Assembly: GCA_030535355.1 (NCBI GenBank)
Contig: JAUNIO010000013.1
Span: 1 to 51,635, forward strand
Source of the DNA: a bacterium
GTDB taxonomy: Bacteria > Vulcanimicrobiota > Xenobia > Xenobiales > Xenobiaceae
Reading direction: 5' to 3'
DNA: 51,635 nt
Part shown: in pieces, positions 1 to 9,891 of the stretch
Position numbering within the stretch: position 1 is the stretch's first letter
Layout of the letters: each line of letters starts with the position of its first letter
Position numbers and translations under genes: made by a program
Notes under the pieces: generated by a model
Seen by the model: the letters and a program-made list of their open reading frames with translations, nothing else
What the model was told of the DNA's origin: nothing
Database searches by the model: none

Positions 1-228
1 CGATCAGCTAACCTGCGAAACTATCTGACTCCCCCTAAAGGATGGGAGGGGGAGACGTCGCGGATGCGACAGAGGGGGTGCCCAAGACTGTTGGGGAATC
101 GAGGTTTAGCTTGTGTTATGCTCTAGCTTATACGCAGGCATGAACGTGGCGATAATTGTATATGAGTCAACATTTCCAATGTCATTGAGCCTTAAGTTAA
201 CGACATTGAGTCTTACCTAAATGACATT
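1..228 (+). repeat. Dispersed structured repeat, copy A (left end cut by window)
   Basis: This copy is nearly identical over most of its length to the one at 2282-2503. It carries a C-rich/G-rich hairpin around 31-53, a short GTCGC/GCGAC hairpin around 57-70 and a CCCAA/TTGGG hairpin around 83-98. Its right end carries the inverted-repeat end (AATGACATT at 220-228), preceded by a second, similar end sequence near 191-208. The element ends about 25 bases upstream of the gene at 254, so it may carry or disturb that gene's promoter. No ORF is visible inside it. Confidence 0.75.
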
Positions 229-253
229 GAATAACTGATTATGGAGGTTTTGT

Positions 254-670
254 ATGGACGGTATTAGTGGTGTCAGTGCAATGGGTGGCGGCGGCTATAA
301 GATGGCCGACAACAGTTCTGTGCTGCGCGAGATGAACAAATGCATCGATAAGTGGGACCTGAAGAGTTTAGGCTGGCGCGGTTTCGGCCAACTCGACTGG
401 GTAACCGACATTACCAATAAATATCCCGAGTGCGAGCATATCGCTCACACCTGCTCTGGCCATACTCCTGGATACCTCGATCAGGTCCAGGATTTAATGG
501 ACAGCGCTTCTTCTAAAGAAGACAAAAAAGGCATTCATAATTATTTCATGGGCAAACTCGGTCTGGAAGAACTGTCCTGCCGCAATAGCGGTGCTGCTGG
601 CGGTCTGTGTGACAAGAAAGTGGCTTTCTTGGAGATCTGCCGCATGACGACCGCAATGGTCAAGGGGTAA
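254..670 (+). CDS. Hypothetical 138-aa cysteine-containing protein upstream of malQ
   Basis: I do not recognise a family. The protein is small and probably cytosolic: no signal peptide or membrane segment is visible. It begins with a Gly/Ser-rich stretch and contains six cysteines, including PEC and HTC about eight residues apart, LSC, GLC and EIC, which could bind metal or form disulfides. A good ribosome site (TGGAGG at 242-247) precedes the ATG. The stop lies four bases before the malQ start, and the malQ Shine-Dalgarno-like AAGGGG is inside the end of this gene. The two are therefore probably co-transcribed and translationally coupled, which suggests a role connected with alpha-glucan metabolism. 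That link is inferred from position only. Confidence 0.75.
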   Translation: MDGISGVSAMGGGGYKMADNSSVLREMNKCIDKWDLKSLGWRGFGQLDWVTDITNKYPECEHIAHTCSGHTPGYLDQVQDLMDSASSKEDKKGIHNYFMGKLGLEELSCRNSGAAGGLCDKKVAFLEICRMTTAMVKG

Positions 671-674
671 TTGC

Positions 675-2231
675 ATGAATTTAGAGCGCTGCAGCGGAGT
701 TCTTCTCCATCCCACTTCACTGCCTGGAAGATATGGTATCGGCAGTTTTGATCGCGAAGCTTATGAATGGATTGAATTTTTAATCAAAACAGAGCAGACT
801 GTGTGGCAGGTTTTGCCTCTCGGGCCTACCAGTTTTGGCGACAGTCCTTATCAGAGCTTCAGTACCCATGCGGGCAATCCTTATTTAATCGGCTTACAGC
901 GGCTGGCTTCCGAAGGCCTGCTCGATCCTCAGGAACTCAATGACGCTCCTCCTGAGGTAACTTCTGATCCGGGGAGAGTCGATTATGGAGTTATTTACAA
1001 TTGGAAATTAGGTTTGCTGCGCCGGGCGGCTGCAAATTTACATTTGCCCAATAATGCTGGCAAACTAAAAGAATTCCAAAAATTCTGCGCTAAAGAAGCT
1101 AAATGGCTCGATGATTATGCGCTGTTTATGGCTTTAAAGGATTTTCACCAGGGCTGTCCTTGGAATGAATGGGAAGCTAAACTCCGCGATCGCGAACCTC
1201 AGGCTTTGGAGAAAGCCCGTCAAGATTTGGCTTCTGCCGTTGAAGCTTATTGTTTCATACAGTGGGTATTTACGACGCAGTGGAATGAGCTGCGCGCTTA
1301 TGCTAATGCCAATGGCATCAAAATTTTAGGCGATATACCTATTTTTGTGGCCATGGATTCAGCAGATGCTTGGGCAAATCCTGAGCTGTTTTACTTCGAC
1401 ATGAACACCAAGCAGCCGACTTGCGTAGCTGGCGTTCCGCCGGATTACTTCGCCGTGGACGGCCAATTATGGGGCAATCCGCTTTATAATTGGAAAGCAA
1501 TGAAATCCAAGCGCTATGCTTGGTGGATCGCCCGCATCGAATCTGCTTTATCGCGTTACGATATGGTGCGCATTGACCATTTCCGCGGCTTTGACGAGTA
1601 TTGGGAAATACCGGCTTCAGCGCCTACAGCCCGTGAAGGAAAATGGGTTAAAGGGCCGGGTGCCGATTTCTTTAGAGCGCTGCAAAAACGTTTTGGCAAA
1701 GACTTGCCCATTGTGGCTGAGGATTTGGGAGATATTTCTGACAGCGTCTATGAACTGCGCGATGCTTTCCATTTACCGGGTATGAAGGTGCTGCAGTTCG
1801 CGTTTGGTGCGGGTTGCTGGGGCGGGCATCAGTTTTTGCCTCACAATTATCCCGAGTACTGCGTAGCTTATACGGGTACGCACGATAACGATACCGCCAG
1901 AGGCTGGTACGAGCAGAGCAGCAGCAACGAAGAGCGCGATCATTTCCGCCGCTATTTCGCTACTGACGGCTGGGATATGGCTTGGACGATGATTCGCGGC
2001 ATCTTCGCTTCTCACGCGCGGGTGGCCATCGTTCCCGTGCAGGATATTCTCGACCTGGGCAGCCAGGCCCGCATGAATAAACCCGGCGAAGCCCGTGACA
2101 ATTGGACTTGGCGCATTTTCCCCGGCCAGCTCAATGAGTTTACCGCCAACCGTTTGCGGGAGATGACTTTGCTGTACGGGCGTGAGCGCAATAAACGCGG
2201 CAATCCCAATCAGAGCAAAAAAGATAAATAA
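675..2231 (+). CDS. malQ: 4-alpha-glucanotransferase (amylomaltase, GH77)
   Basis: The enzyme moves alpha-1,4-glucan segments between maltodextrins in the cytoplasm. Its 518 aa match the usual bacterial MalQ length of about 500. The N-terminal RCSGVLLHPTSLPG and the GDSPYQSFS block are typical of GH77. The catalytic triad is visible: nucleophile Asp301 in VRIDHFRGF, acid/base Glu349 in VAEDLGD, and Asp404 in GTHDND. It follows the 138-aa gene by four bases. The maltodextrin-type importer at 36-39 kb is a plausible substrate supplier, though about 34 kb away. The C-terminus is Lys-rich and complete, and no frame disruption is seen. Confidence 0.96.
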   Translation: MNLERCSGVLLHPTSLPGRYGIGSFDREAYEWIEFLIKTEQTVWQVLPLGPTSFGDSPYQSFSTHAGNPYLIGLQRLASEGLLDPQELNDAPPEVTSDPGRVDYGVIYNWKLGLLRRAAANLHLPNNAGKLKEFQKFCAKEAKWLDDYALFMALKDFHQGCPWNEWEAKLRDREPQALEKARQDLASAVEAYCFIQWVFTTQWNELRAYANANGIKILGDIPIFVAMDSADAWANPELFYFDMNTKQPTCVAGVPPDYFAVDGQLWGNPLYNWKAMKSKRYAWWIARIESALSRYDMVRIDHFRGFDEYWEIPASAPTAREGKWVKGPGADFFRALQKRFGKDLPIVAEDLGDISDSVYELRDAFHLPGMKVLQFAFGAGCWGGHQFLPHNYPEYCVAYTGTHDNDTARGWYEQSSSNEERDHFRRYFATDGWDMAWTMIRGIFASHARVAIVPVQDILDLGSQARMNKPGEARDNWTWRIFPGQLNEFTANRLREMTLLYGRERNKRGNPNQSKKDK

Positions 2232-2281
2232 CAGTTATCTTAAACACCCCTAAGTAGCTGAATATGGGTCTCTAAACAGTT

Positions 2282-2503
2282 AATATCATTTAGTTAGCGA
2301 TCAGCTAACCTGCGAAAGTATCTGACTCCCCCTAAAGGATGGGAGGGGGATAAATCGCGAATGCGACAGAGGGGTGCCCAAGACTGTTGGGGAATCGAGG
2401 TTTAGCTTATGTTATAGGCTAGCTTGTACCCGGGCATAAGCGTGGCGATAGTTGTATATGAGTAAACATTTCCAATGTCATTGAGCCTTAACTAAATGAC
2501 ATT
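2282..2503 (+). repeat. Dispersed structured repeat, copy B (complete, 222 bp)
   Basis: This is the best-delimited copy. Its ends form a 15-bp inverted repeat with one mismatch: AATATCATTTAGTTA at 2282-2296 against the complement of 2489-2503. Inside are the C-rich/G-rich hairpin (2327-2350), a TCGC/GCGA hairpin, a CCCAA/TTGGG hairpin and an AT-rich right half. No ORF is present. The pattern fits a non-autonomous MITE-like element or a large extragenic palindromic repeat. No target-site duplication is obvious. Confidence 0.8.
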
Positions 2504-2508
2504 GGCTA

Positions 2509-2557
2509 AACAGTGAAGCCTCTTTGACTTGTATTTAGTCTCAGAGGCTTCACTGTT
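2509..2557. terminator. Perfect 15-bp stem between convergent genes
   Basis: Bases 2509-2523 pair perfectly with 2543-2557 around a 19-base loop. The hairpin sits between the convergent malQ and HAD-hydrolase genes, where a bidirectional terminator is expected. Neither side has a clear T-tract, so the terminator role is inferred from position and stem strength. Confidence 0.5.
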
Positions 2558-2574
2558 TACTGCGATAAAATAAT

Positions 2575-3222
2575 TTAGGCTTTGAGCAGCTCCCGGCGCA
2601 GCAGTTCCTCGGCCAAGGCTTGGGCGTTGGTAAATACGTACCCTTGCATCCCTACGTTTTCTGCAGCGATCACGTTGTTCTCTATATCATCTATAAAGAG
2701 ACATTCGCTGGGCTTGACTTGGGCTTTTTCCGCCGCTAGGCGGAATATCTGTTCGTCGGGCTTGCGAATACCCACTTCGCAGGATACCAGACAGGGTGCA
2801 AAGGGCGCGTAAATGCCGCGCTCGCGCAGCAAATCGGCGTGTTCAGCTATGGCATTGGAGAGAATACCAACGCGAATCCCCGACTGTGACATGATATAGC
2901 ATAATTTGACTACATCTTCGTTAATGGAAAGGGTGGATTCCATTAAATTGCGCCATAGATCGTGAAACTCTACGTCATCGGCTAGAGTGCCTTCACCGTT
3001 GCGCCAAAGACTTTCCCCAATTTGCCGCCAAAAAGTCCGGGAATTTATGTTGCCGCATTCTAAAGACGGAACGCGCAGATTCATCTCTCGCATCAGCGAT
3101 TCTGGAGTAGTGCGAAATATTGCGCAGCAGATTGGTATGTATCGCTCTAAGTCGCAGTTGATGAGAACTCCACCCACGTCAAAATATACGACTTTAATCT
3201 TTTTGCGTCCCCAAAACGCCAT
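2575..3222 (-). CDS. HAD-superfamily hydrolase
   Basis: This is a probable cytosolic phosphatase of the HAD-IA type, 215 aa. Motif I is YFDVGGVL (nucleophile Asp15, with Gly where many phosphatases have the second Asp, as in YihX-like proteins). Motif II is ILSNA, motif III the Lys in GIRKPDE, and motif IV FIDDIENN. A helical cap of about 80 residues lies between motifs I and II. The substrate cannot be predicted. It is transcribed separately from tamB, whose stop lies about 80 bases upstream of this start, although read-through from tamB is possible. Confidence 0.9.
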   Translation of the reverse strand: MAFWGRKKIKVVYFDVGGVLINCDLERYIPICCAIFRTTPESLMREMNLRVPSLECGNINSRTFWRQIGESLWRNGEGTLADDVEFHDLWRNLMESTLSINEDVVKLCYIMSQSGIRVGILSNAIAEHADLLRERGIYAPFAPCLVSCEVGIRKPDEQIFRLAAEKAQVKPSECLFIDDIENNVIAAENVGMQGYVFTNAQALAEELLRRELLKA

Positions 3223-3305
3223 GGCTGTTACTCTTTTCTAGTCAGGGTATCTAATAACTAGATATATGATCACATCACTTGCCGTATAAGTCAACAACAT
3301 TTAAG

Positions 3306-6300
3306 TTAAAATTCCCACCGCCCCTGGAACCAGGGAAGAATATGGCCTTTTTCATCTGCAGCTACACGCAGCATCAGGTTGCGTTTGGCGCGCCATTCTA
3401 TTCCGTACATGTTGTTTTGATAATTGTAGCGCGGGTCATACGAGCTGGTAAGTGTGAAGAGAACTTTTTCATCGGGGTCGATAGCTTTGGCTATTTTCAT
3501 AGTGTAGCTATTGTCGGAGTTTACATCGACCGAGAAATCGGAGAGGAAAAGCAATTTGCTGATACTGCTGGTAATAGGAGAAGCCAGCATACGCGAGAGC
3601 ATAGTTGTTCCCGAATACCCATTTCCGGACCACGTCTTGCTGGCGTATTGCTGCTGCCCTACGGTGGGGACTTGGTTATTCATAGTGCTGCTGTTCCCGC
3701 TGCTGCCGGATAGAGAACCCAAAGCCAAAAGCTGTTTGATTTCGTTTTCTTCTAGCTGCGGATAAGAGCTGAAACGCAGGTTGATGTTGGGATAAGTACC
3801 GTCGACATAAGTGCTGATCTGATAGCCCTGAACTTCCGATTCTGCCATAACGTCTTCTAAAACTGGGTTATTGCTGCTTTCAAAGGTCAGCTGACCGCTG
3901 CGCAATTTGAATTTGACGTCGTAAAAAGGTACAGATAGAGTGCCGCGGGACACATCTACCGATCCAGCCAGCTGAGGGGCGTTCGTAATTTCATTGGGCA
4001 TCACGTACAGCGTCCCTGAAGTGCGGATGCGCGAATTGTAGGCGTTAATCCACACATTGTCGCTCATATTGATTAGCAGCTGATAATACAGGGGCACTGA
4101 TTTCCAATTGAAGCCTTTGCCGTCCCCGCTGGCTTCTCCGCTGGCATCACTGAGGGAGACTCCGACTTCACCGGTTTGGACGTTGAGATCGCCCGATAGG
4201 ATCATAACCATTTGACTTTCACTGGAATCGGGCAGGCGGCGCTGGTTGGCATCTATCTGAGCGTTCACATCGACGATGCCTTCGAAGAGATCGCCCCAGC
4301 GCAGGGGCAGGTCTTTGCCGCTAATATCTATTTTTACTTCTACAGGCGTAAAGCCCATCAGATCGGCGCGTCCGCTGGCTATGAGCTTTTTGCCGCCGAT
4401 TTTGGCTTCGCATTTTTCTAAACTGAGCCTACTTATGTCTGGAAGCCGCAAAGGCCTGCCGGGGGTGGCGCTGCGCCGCTGAATTAAACGGGGATTATTC
4501 TTAAGGCGGGCGTTAAGGCGGGTCTGAATCGTCTTCATGCGCTCTTGGAATTCGGTCTGCAGCTGGTCGGCCGGAACTTTATCAAAATTGGCCGCAACAT
4601 TGATATCGGTAATGTCCCCAGCTTTTTCGTGGGTAATCCCTCCTTTGTCTATACTCAGATAACCGCTGACGTTGGGAGATAAAGGAGCGCCGGTAATATG
4701 GACATCGCTTTTTAAAATACCTTCAGTTTTTGTTACTTCAGGGATGAACTCAGAAACGGTATTCAGCTGTTTATCGGTGAGGTTTAAAGTCAGGTCGAGA
4801 TCACCGTTTTCCTGATATGTAACCCCTTCCCATACCGGGATGAGTCTGCCCTCGTAACTGAGCGGCTGGCGTTTTATTTTTAATGGTATCTGACCCCAAA
4901 CGTTGGCGTTCCAATCTTGACTCTTTTTGCGCCCTAAGTACATGCGCAGACCTTCATCGAGGCTTTCGCCTAAGTCAATTTGGTAAAAATCGTCTTGCAG
5001 ACGGCCTTGGGCTGTGCCTTCGATAGAGGTATAGTTAAGCTTGCCAATTTGGCCGTCGCGCACTTGGAAGGCCAGATCGAAGTCGGGCGAGGTGATCGGC
5101 CCGTAGGCTTCCAAGTCTATCGAATCGATATGGCCGAAATTAGCTGCGTTGGTCAGGTAAGAAGCTAAGCCTAGCACCGGCATATTGCTGACTTTAAGGC
5201 GGGCAAAGCTGTTCTTTTCCTGCTCCATGCTGTCGCTGCCTTTGGCTAGCACGATCTCGGCTTCGCCGGTGACTTCTCCTTCACGGTCAGCTGCTGTATT
5301 GCTGTCTGCTGATTTGCCGTTTTTAGTTTCTGGCAGAGTGTCTTCAGCGTACAGAGAATGTGGCTTAATGTGGAAGAGCGGCACGATGAGTTTGCCCAAA
5401 TCATCCTGGCGGGTAAAGTGCATCTCTAACTTATCGTCGAGTTCTAGGCCTATCCATTCGCCTTCGGTATAGCCTTCTTTGTAATGCCCGAAGTTTAACT
5501 GATTGAGGGTTAGCAGATAGTCTAAGCTGCTGTTGGGTACGCTGAGCTGGCTGTCGCGGAACCACTGGCCTTGTAAGCGCAAGTCGCCGGAGACGGAGAA
5601 GAAGCTATTCTCCGGGAGCTTACCCAGGACCGAGCGCATCATATCGTTGGTAAAATTATCAATGCTGATGGTGAAAGGATTGGCGTCTGCGCCGAAATCT
5701 GGGCCTGTAGGCCCCATAAACCAATTCTGTAAGCCGGAGCTGAAATCCAAACCAAAACCAATGCGTCCCGATGCTTTCAAAGTTGTTAGCGGTGAGTTTT
5801 CAGACTCAGCTGGCTGCTCTGGTGACTGTGAAGATGCAGTTTCTCTATTTTCTCTGCCGTTACTGCTGTTCGGCGCCGAGGCCTCGTTTTTCTCATCTTC
5901 TGCCGTTTTAGAAGCGGCGGTCCCTGCTTTTGGGCTGTTGGCAGAGCGAGAGCCGAAATTGCTGGCATCTATGCTACTGGTATAGGCCTCTAGGCATAGG
6001 GCGTCTTCAGGTATGATTAAACTAAAATTATCAGGGTCTTTTTCTAAGATGAGGCCCAGAGAGCTGTCGGTATAGAGTTCTCCATCTTCTGTTCTTTCGA
6101 TGCGCCCCAACTGGAAGCGGGAGAAAGTTACTGGCCGGGAAAGGCTCTCGATAAACTCTTGCCTAAGCTGCTGCCGTTCTTTTTCCTGGCGCAAGGCGAG
6201 TTCTTCGGGAGTTAGCTCTTGGGCATCTTCTTCATCTTTGCGGAAAACTTTATCAGCTAAAGTTTTTTTGCTTTCGGTTTCATCAGTTGTTTTCTTATCG

Positions 6301-9300
6301 AAAGCAAACAGTTCTGTGCGATTAAAAGCAGGCCGCAGGGTTACGTCTTTGCCTTCAAAGCCTAGATAAACGGTAGGCTGGGAAAAATTGGAATTAGGCG
6401 AGCAGAGGTGCAAGGCTAAATCTCCCCGCCCCCGCAGACGGGACAGACTGCTGTGGAAACTGGAAAGATAATGCAGAGGTATATCTTCAGTCCATACGTC
6501 GGCTTCCCAGCTACCTTGAGCGCTGCGCTTGCCTTTGCCGCGCAGAGCCTGCATTCCAGTATCGAAGAGAATCTGGTCTAAATTCAATTCAGCCCCGTGC
6601 TGAGATACGGTAGCACTGAATTCTTTAATGGGCACGCTCCAATCTTTGAAATTGAGAGCTCCGCTTTCCATTGCTATAGCGCCGCTCAATTCTAACGATT
6701 CCATCAGGGGCTCTTTAGTGTTTAGGGAAATGGCTAGATTATCGCTGTGCCACAGTCCAGTCCACAGATGTTCGTCGACATTTATGTTTGAAGGAGCGAA
6801 AGCCATAGCTGAATCTAGGTCCCAGCCATCGACGGTCATAGCCAAAGATACTTCAGGACCATCTATGAGGCCGTTCAAGTAAAGCCAGCCTTGGCGAAAA
6901 TTGTTGGGCCAGTCGTAATTCTGCAGCTGGCTGCCGAAAGGCAGAGCCGGATCAAAGGGCCGTCGGGAGAGCACTACAGGATCGATGTGAATGGTTCCCA
7001 GAAGGGAATCTTTGCCGGGTTCGGCCCAAAGGCTGCCAACACCGCTAAAGGCATCGAAATCCCCGTTGCGTTTCATAAGCAGCCACGGAATGTCAAAATT
7101 TGTGCCCTGGGCTATCTGCAAATGATGCGCATCGCCTTTAAGGCGTCCTTGCGCGGAGGCAAATCCCGCTGCTAAGTTGATTTTTTTAGCGGTATCGTGT
7201 AGCTGAGGAAGAGCCGTTTGACGGGTCAGCCATCTTAAATCAACTCCTAAGGCGCTAAAGCTGGCATCGTAATCTCTTTTTTTAACATCATACCAGCCGT
7301 CAACGATGAGCATGCCTTTGCGAGGCATAATGCTCGTGCGGTTGCGCTCTACAAAATGAAGGTTGCTGGCAAATTCTGGGCCAAGCCAGGTATTGGCCTG
7401 CCCCGCAATGGAGCGTCTCACTCCCAAGCGCGAGGCCAGATGCGGGCGCTCATATTCCCAATTAAATATATTCTCGTGAAGTTCTAGGCGTCCCTGATGG
7501 AAACGCCCTCTGCCCAGTCCCTGAACGGTATCGTTAGTTAGGCCAGCTAAGGGAAAATGATCTAGGTTGGCGCAGTAAGCTAAGCCCAGATCGGAGATGG
7601 GGCCGCCTGCCGCCATTTGCCCGGTTAAGCCGCCGTCTAAGTATATTTCGGGAGTTATTTTTATGTGTTCCAGTGGTACGCGATCTGTCCAGGCTAGAGC
7701 TCCCAGTTCGCGGTTGACGTACATAGCTTTAGCCGCCATGGAGAAGGGGTCACTCTGGCCCGGCAAAGCATCAGCATAAGCTCTGGCCCAGTTGCCCCCG
7801 CTTTCGCCTTCGGCAAACCAATTGACGCCGATGTCGCTGGGACTAGAAATTTTCAGGGGTACTTTAGCCTTAACTACGGAAAGCAGCTGATCGAGGCGGA
7901 CCCCTTCGCCAAGCAAAGAAACGCTGCCATTGCCGGAGTAAGCTAAATTGTGACCGTTAGTCTTAAAGCCTACCCAGCCGCTTAAGCTCAAATCTCCCGA
8001 AGCCCCATGCCCACTTAGGCAGGGGAAGAACAGGTTCATATCCTCAAAACCTAGACAGCCGTTAAAGCCGCTGAAAAGGACGTTATTGAGCTGGACATCG
8101 GAGTTGCGGCTGAAGCCGCAGAACGAAAGGCTGCTGAGGTCTTTTATGGATCCATCCAACTGAAATAGGCCCCCGATGCGGCCGCTGACACTGCCAAAAC
8201 CTTTGATGTTAAAAGTGGGCAGGACCAAAGAGTCCGCATCTACGGCTGCAAATATTTCAGCGCTGCCGAGGTCGTAGAAAGCGCAAGGCATGCTAGCCTG
8301 GCCAAATCCGGTGTCGGCCTGCCCAGAGCTTAGAATAATGCCCTCTTTGGTGCAGAGGAAGCGTCCGGAGACGCTGTCCAGCTGAGAGGCCGCCCCGCTG
8401 AAATCCGAAATGCGCGAGCTGCCTCCGTAGATCAAAGGGTCCTGAAGACTGCCCAGCAAACTGACGTCAAAGCTCTCTATTTTGCCGCCAACGGGGGACA
8501 GATCGCTGAGATCGGCGTCTTGGCCTTTAAGGGTAAATACGACATAGGGATTTTTTTTGTCCAAATAGACAAAACCGCTGCCCTGAAATTCACCGCCGAC
8601 TGCCTGGCCTTTTAGCTCGGCAATGGTAAAGATGCTGTCGCTGAAATCCCACTTGATGCGGCAGTTGCTCAAATCTTGGCCTTGAACAGTCAGTTTGTCA
8701 ACGCCCACTACACCGCTCAGCCGGGGATGATCAAACGTTCCTTCAGCTTTAACTTCAATGGAGGCTTGGCCCTTAGCGGGCAGTTTTTTTCTGGCTATCT
8801 GTTCTATAAGCTGGGTGCGCAGACGGGGAATGCAGAGGCTGAGATCGAACCGGGGATGAGGGGGCAGATAGAGATTCCCCGATAATTCTGCCCCTACCCC
8901 TTCAAGATTGGCAAATCCGTCTTTAAGGGTAACTAATCCGTTGGCTATCTGGGCTTCGGCGCGAATTTGACGCACGGGCAAAGCCAGCTGAGGAATCATT
9001 ATAGTACCTTGGCTCAGTTTTAGCGATCCGCCGTAAGCCAGGTGATTTAATACCGCTGGCCATTCCGGAGCTTTACATTCCGCCCATAAATTGGCGGCGA
9101 GCAGGCCGTCGTGGCAAGAAGCGTGACGCCGCACTAAGGGGTAATCGGCCAAATATTTTAGCTGCCAATTATCCAGGCTGAGACGGGCGCTGAAGACGGG
9201 GCGTTCGGGATCTATATGCCCTTCTAGGCTAAAAAGGCCTTTAACTTTGGCGTCTTGGGTGGGAGTAAACGACAGGGAAAAATCTGTATCCCGCAGAGGA

Positions 9301-9842
9301 TGCGCTTGAGCGTCTAACTGGAGACTGTCTAGCTGATAGAGAAAACCGCTGCCGCGCAGGTCTCTGAAGACCACCCGCCCCTTATTGATGTGAACATCGG
9401 CTCCTAAATAGCGTAAAGGCGGCAGGCTGAAGGGCTTTTTTTCTTTCTTAGCAGCTAAAGTGCTGAAATTGAGCTGTCCCTGCTGGTCGATGGTAGCGTA
9501 AATACTGGGATTGTCGATATTAATTGTTCCGGGCAAAGCCAGCCAATGGCGCTGCTGCCAAAAATTGCGTAAATTTACTGACGCGGTGGCTTTGGGTATA
9601 TCGATCAGAGGATCGCCGTGGGCATCTTTGAGCGCCAGGTTGTAGAGAGCTAAAGTTGTGCCTTCAAATTGCAGCTTGCCTAAAGTAATTTCGCCGGGGA
9701 ACTGCTGATTGACTTGGGCGAGGAGATTTTGCACGGTGTCGTTGGCATGGCTAACCAGTAAATAACCAGCTGAAGTGGTGACCAAAACGCCACCCAGCAT
9801 AACTCCGGCTATTGCCGATATGAATTTGCGGCCTCGGCTCAA
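3306..9842 (-). CDS. tamB: Giant TamB-like (DUF490) translocation/lipid-transport protein
   Basis: A 2178-aa AsmA-like envelope protein. TamB proteins bridge inner and outer membranes and are implicated in phospholipid transport and outer-membrane protein assembly. Residues about 8-30 form an N-terminal anchor, followed by an AsmA-like start and a very long, regular beta-strand-rich region. A Ser/Glu/Asn-rich low-complexity linker lies near residues 1270-1360. The C-terminal DUF490 domain is clear (PNINLRFSSYPQLEENEI and LMLRVAADEKGHILPWFQG) and the protein ends in Phe. Proteobacterial TamB is about 1260 aa, so this one is much longer, in line with the large TamB proteins of diderm Firmicutes. 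No BamA/TamA partner is in the window. Confidence 0.92.
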   Translation of the reverse strand: MSRGRKFISAIAGVMLGGVLVTTSAGYLLVSHANDTVQNLLAQVNQQFPGEITLGKLQFEGTTLALYNLALKDAHGDPLIDIPKATASVNLRNFWQQRHWLALPGTINIDNPSIYATIDQQGQLNFSTLAAKKEKKPFSLPPLRYLGADVHINKGRVVFRDLRGSGFLYQLDSLQLDAQAHPLRDTDFSLSFTPTQDAKVKGLFSLEGHIDPERPVFSARLSLDNWQLKYLADYPLVRRHASCHDGLLAANLWAECKAPEWPAVLNHLAYGGSLKLSQGTIMIPQLALPVRQIRAEAQIANGLVTLKDGFANLEGVGAELSGNLYLPPHPRFDLSLCIPRLRTQLIEQIARKKLPAKGQASIEVKAEGTFDHPRLSGVVGVDKLTVQGQDLSNCRIKWDFSDSIFTIAELKGQAVGGEFQGSGFVYLDKKNPYVVFTLKGQDADLSDLSPVGGKIESFDVSLLGSLQDPLIYGGSSRISDFSGAASQLDSVSGRFLCTKEGIILSSGQADTGFGQASMPCAFYDLGSAEIFAAVDADSLVLPTFNIKGFGSVSGRIGGLFQLDGSIKDLSSLSFCGFSRNSDVQLNNVLFSGFNGCLGFEDMNLFFPCLSGHGASGDLSLSGWVGFKTNGHNLAYSGNGSVSLLGEGVRLDQLLSVVKAKVPLKISSPSDIGVNWFAEGESGGNWARAYADALPGQSDPFSMAAKAMYVNRELGALAWTDRVPLEHIKITPEIYLDGGLTGQMAAGGPISDLGLAYCANLDHFPLAGLTNDTVQGLGRGRFHQGRLELHENIFNWEYERPHLASRLGVRRSIAGQANTWLGPEFASNLHFVERNRTSIMPRKGMLIVDGWYDVKKRDYDASFSALGVDLRWLTRQTALPQLHDTAKKINLAAGFASAQGRLKGDAHHLQIAQGTNFDIPWLLMKRNGDFDAFSGVGSLWAEPGKDSLLGTIHIDPVVLSRRPFDPALPFGSQLQNYDWPNNFRQGWLYLNGLIDGPEVSLAMTVDGWDLDSAMAFAPSNINVDEHLWTGLWHSDNLAISLNTKEPLMESLELSGAIAMESGALNFKDWSVPIKEFSATVSQHGAELNLDQILFDTGMQALRGKGKRSAQGSWEADVWTEDIPLHYLSSFHSSLSRLRGRGDLALHLCSPNSNFSQPTVYLGFEGKDVTLRPAFNRTELFAFDKKTTDETESKKTLADKVFRKDEEDAQELTPEELALRQEKERQQLRQEFIESLSRPVTFSRFQLGRIERTEDGELYTDSSLGLILEKDPDNFSLIIPEDALCLEAYTSSIDASNFGSRSANSPKAGTAASKTAEDEKNEASAPNSSNGRENRETASSQSPEQPAESENSPLTTLKASGRIGFGLDFSSGLQNWFMGPTGPDFGADANPFTISIDNFTNDMMRSVLGKLPENSFFSVSGDLRLQGQWFRDSQLSVPNSSLDYLLTLNQLNFGHYKEGYTEGEWIGLELDDKLEMHFTRQDDLGKLIVPLFHIKPHSLYAEDTLPETKNGKSADSNTAADREGEVTGEAEIVLAKGSDSMEQEKNSFARLKVSNMPVLGLASYLTNAANFGHIDSIDLEAYGPITSPDFDLAFQVRDGQIGKLNYTSIEGTAQGRLQDDFYQIDLGESLDEGLRMYLGRKKSQDWNANVWGQIPLKIKRQPLSYEGRLIPVWEGVTYQENGDLDLTLNLTDKQLNTVSEFIPEVTKTEGILKSDVHITGAPLSPNVSGYLSIDKGGITHEKAGDITDINVAANFDKVPADQLQTEFQERMKTIQTRLNARLKNNPRLIQRRSATPGRPLRLPDISRLSLEKCEAKIGGKKLIASGRADLMGFTPVEVKIDISGKDLPLRWGDLFEGIVDVNAQIDANQRRLPDSSESQMVMILSGDLNVQTGEVGVSLSDASGEASGDGKGFNWKSVPLYYQLLINMSDNVWINAYNSRIRTSGTLYVMPNEITNAPQLAGSVDVSRGTLSVPFYDVKFKLRSGQLTFESSNNPVLEDVMAESEVQGYQISTYVDGTYPNINLRFSSYPQLEENEIKQLLALGSLSGSSGNSSTMNNQVPTVGQQQYASKTWSGNGYSGTTMLSRMLASPITSSISKLLFLSDFSVDVNSDNSYTMKIAKAIDPDEKVLFTLTSSYDPRYNYQNNMYGIEWRAKRNLMLRVAADEKGHILPWFQGRWEF

Positions 9843-9891
9843 TCTCTGTTTACCCTGCTCTTAGTTTTGTTTCTATATCAAATTAAGGCTC

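Noticed and set aside
1-2503. CRISPR array
   Set aside because: The repeated sequence is long, has internal hairpins and occurs once per intergenic region; there are no regular short repeats with spacers and no cas genes.
5533-6369. Long plus-strand frames opposite tamB
   Set aside because: They are antisense shadows of a conserved coding frame, with Ser/Arg-rich low-complexity translations and no ribosome sites.
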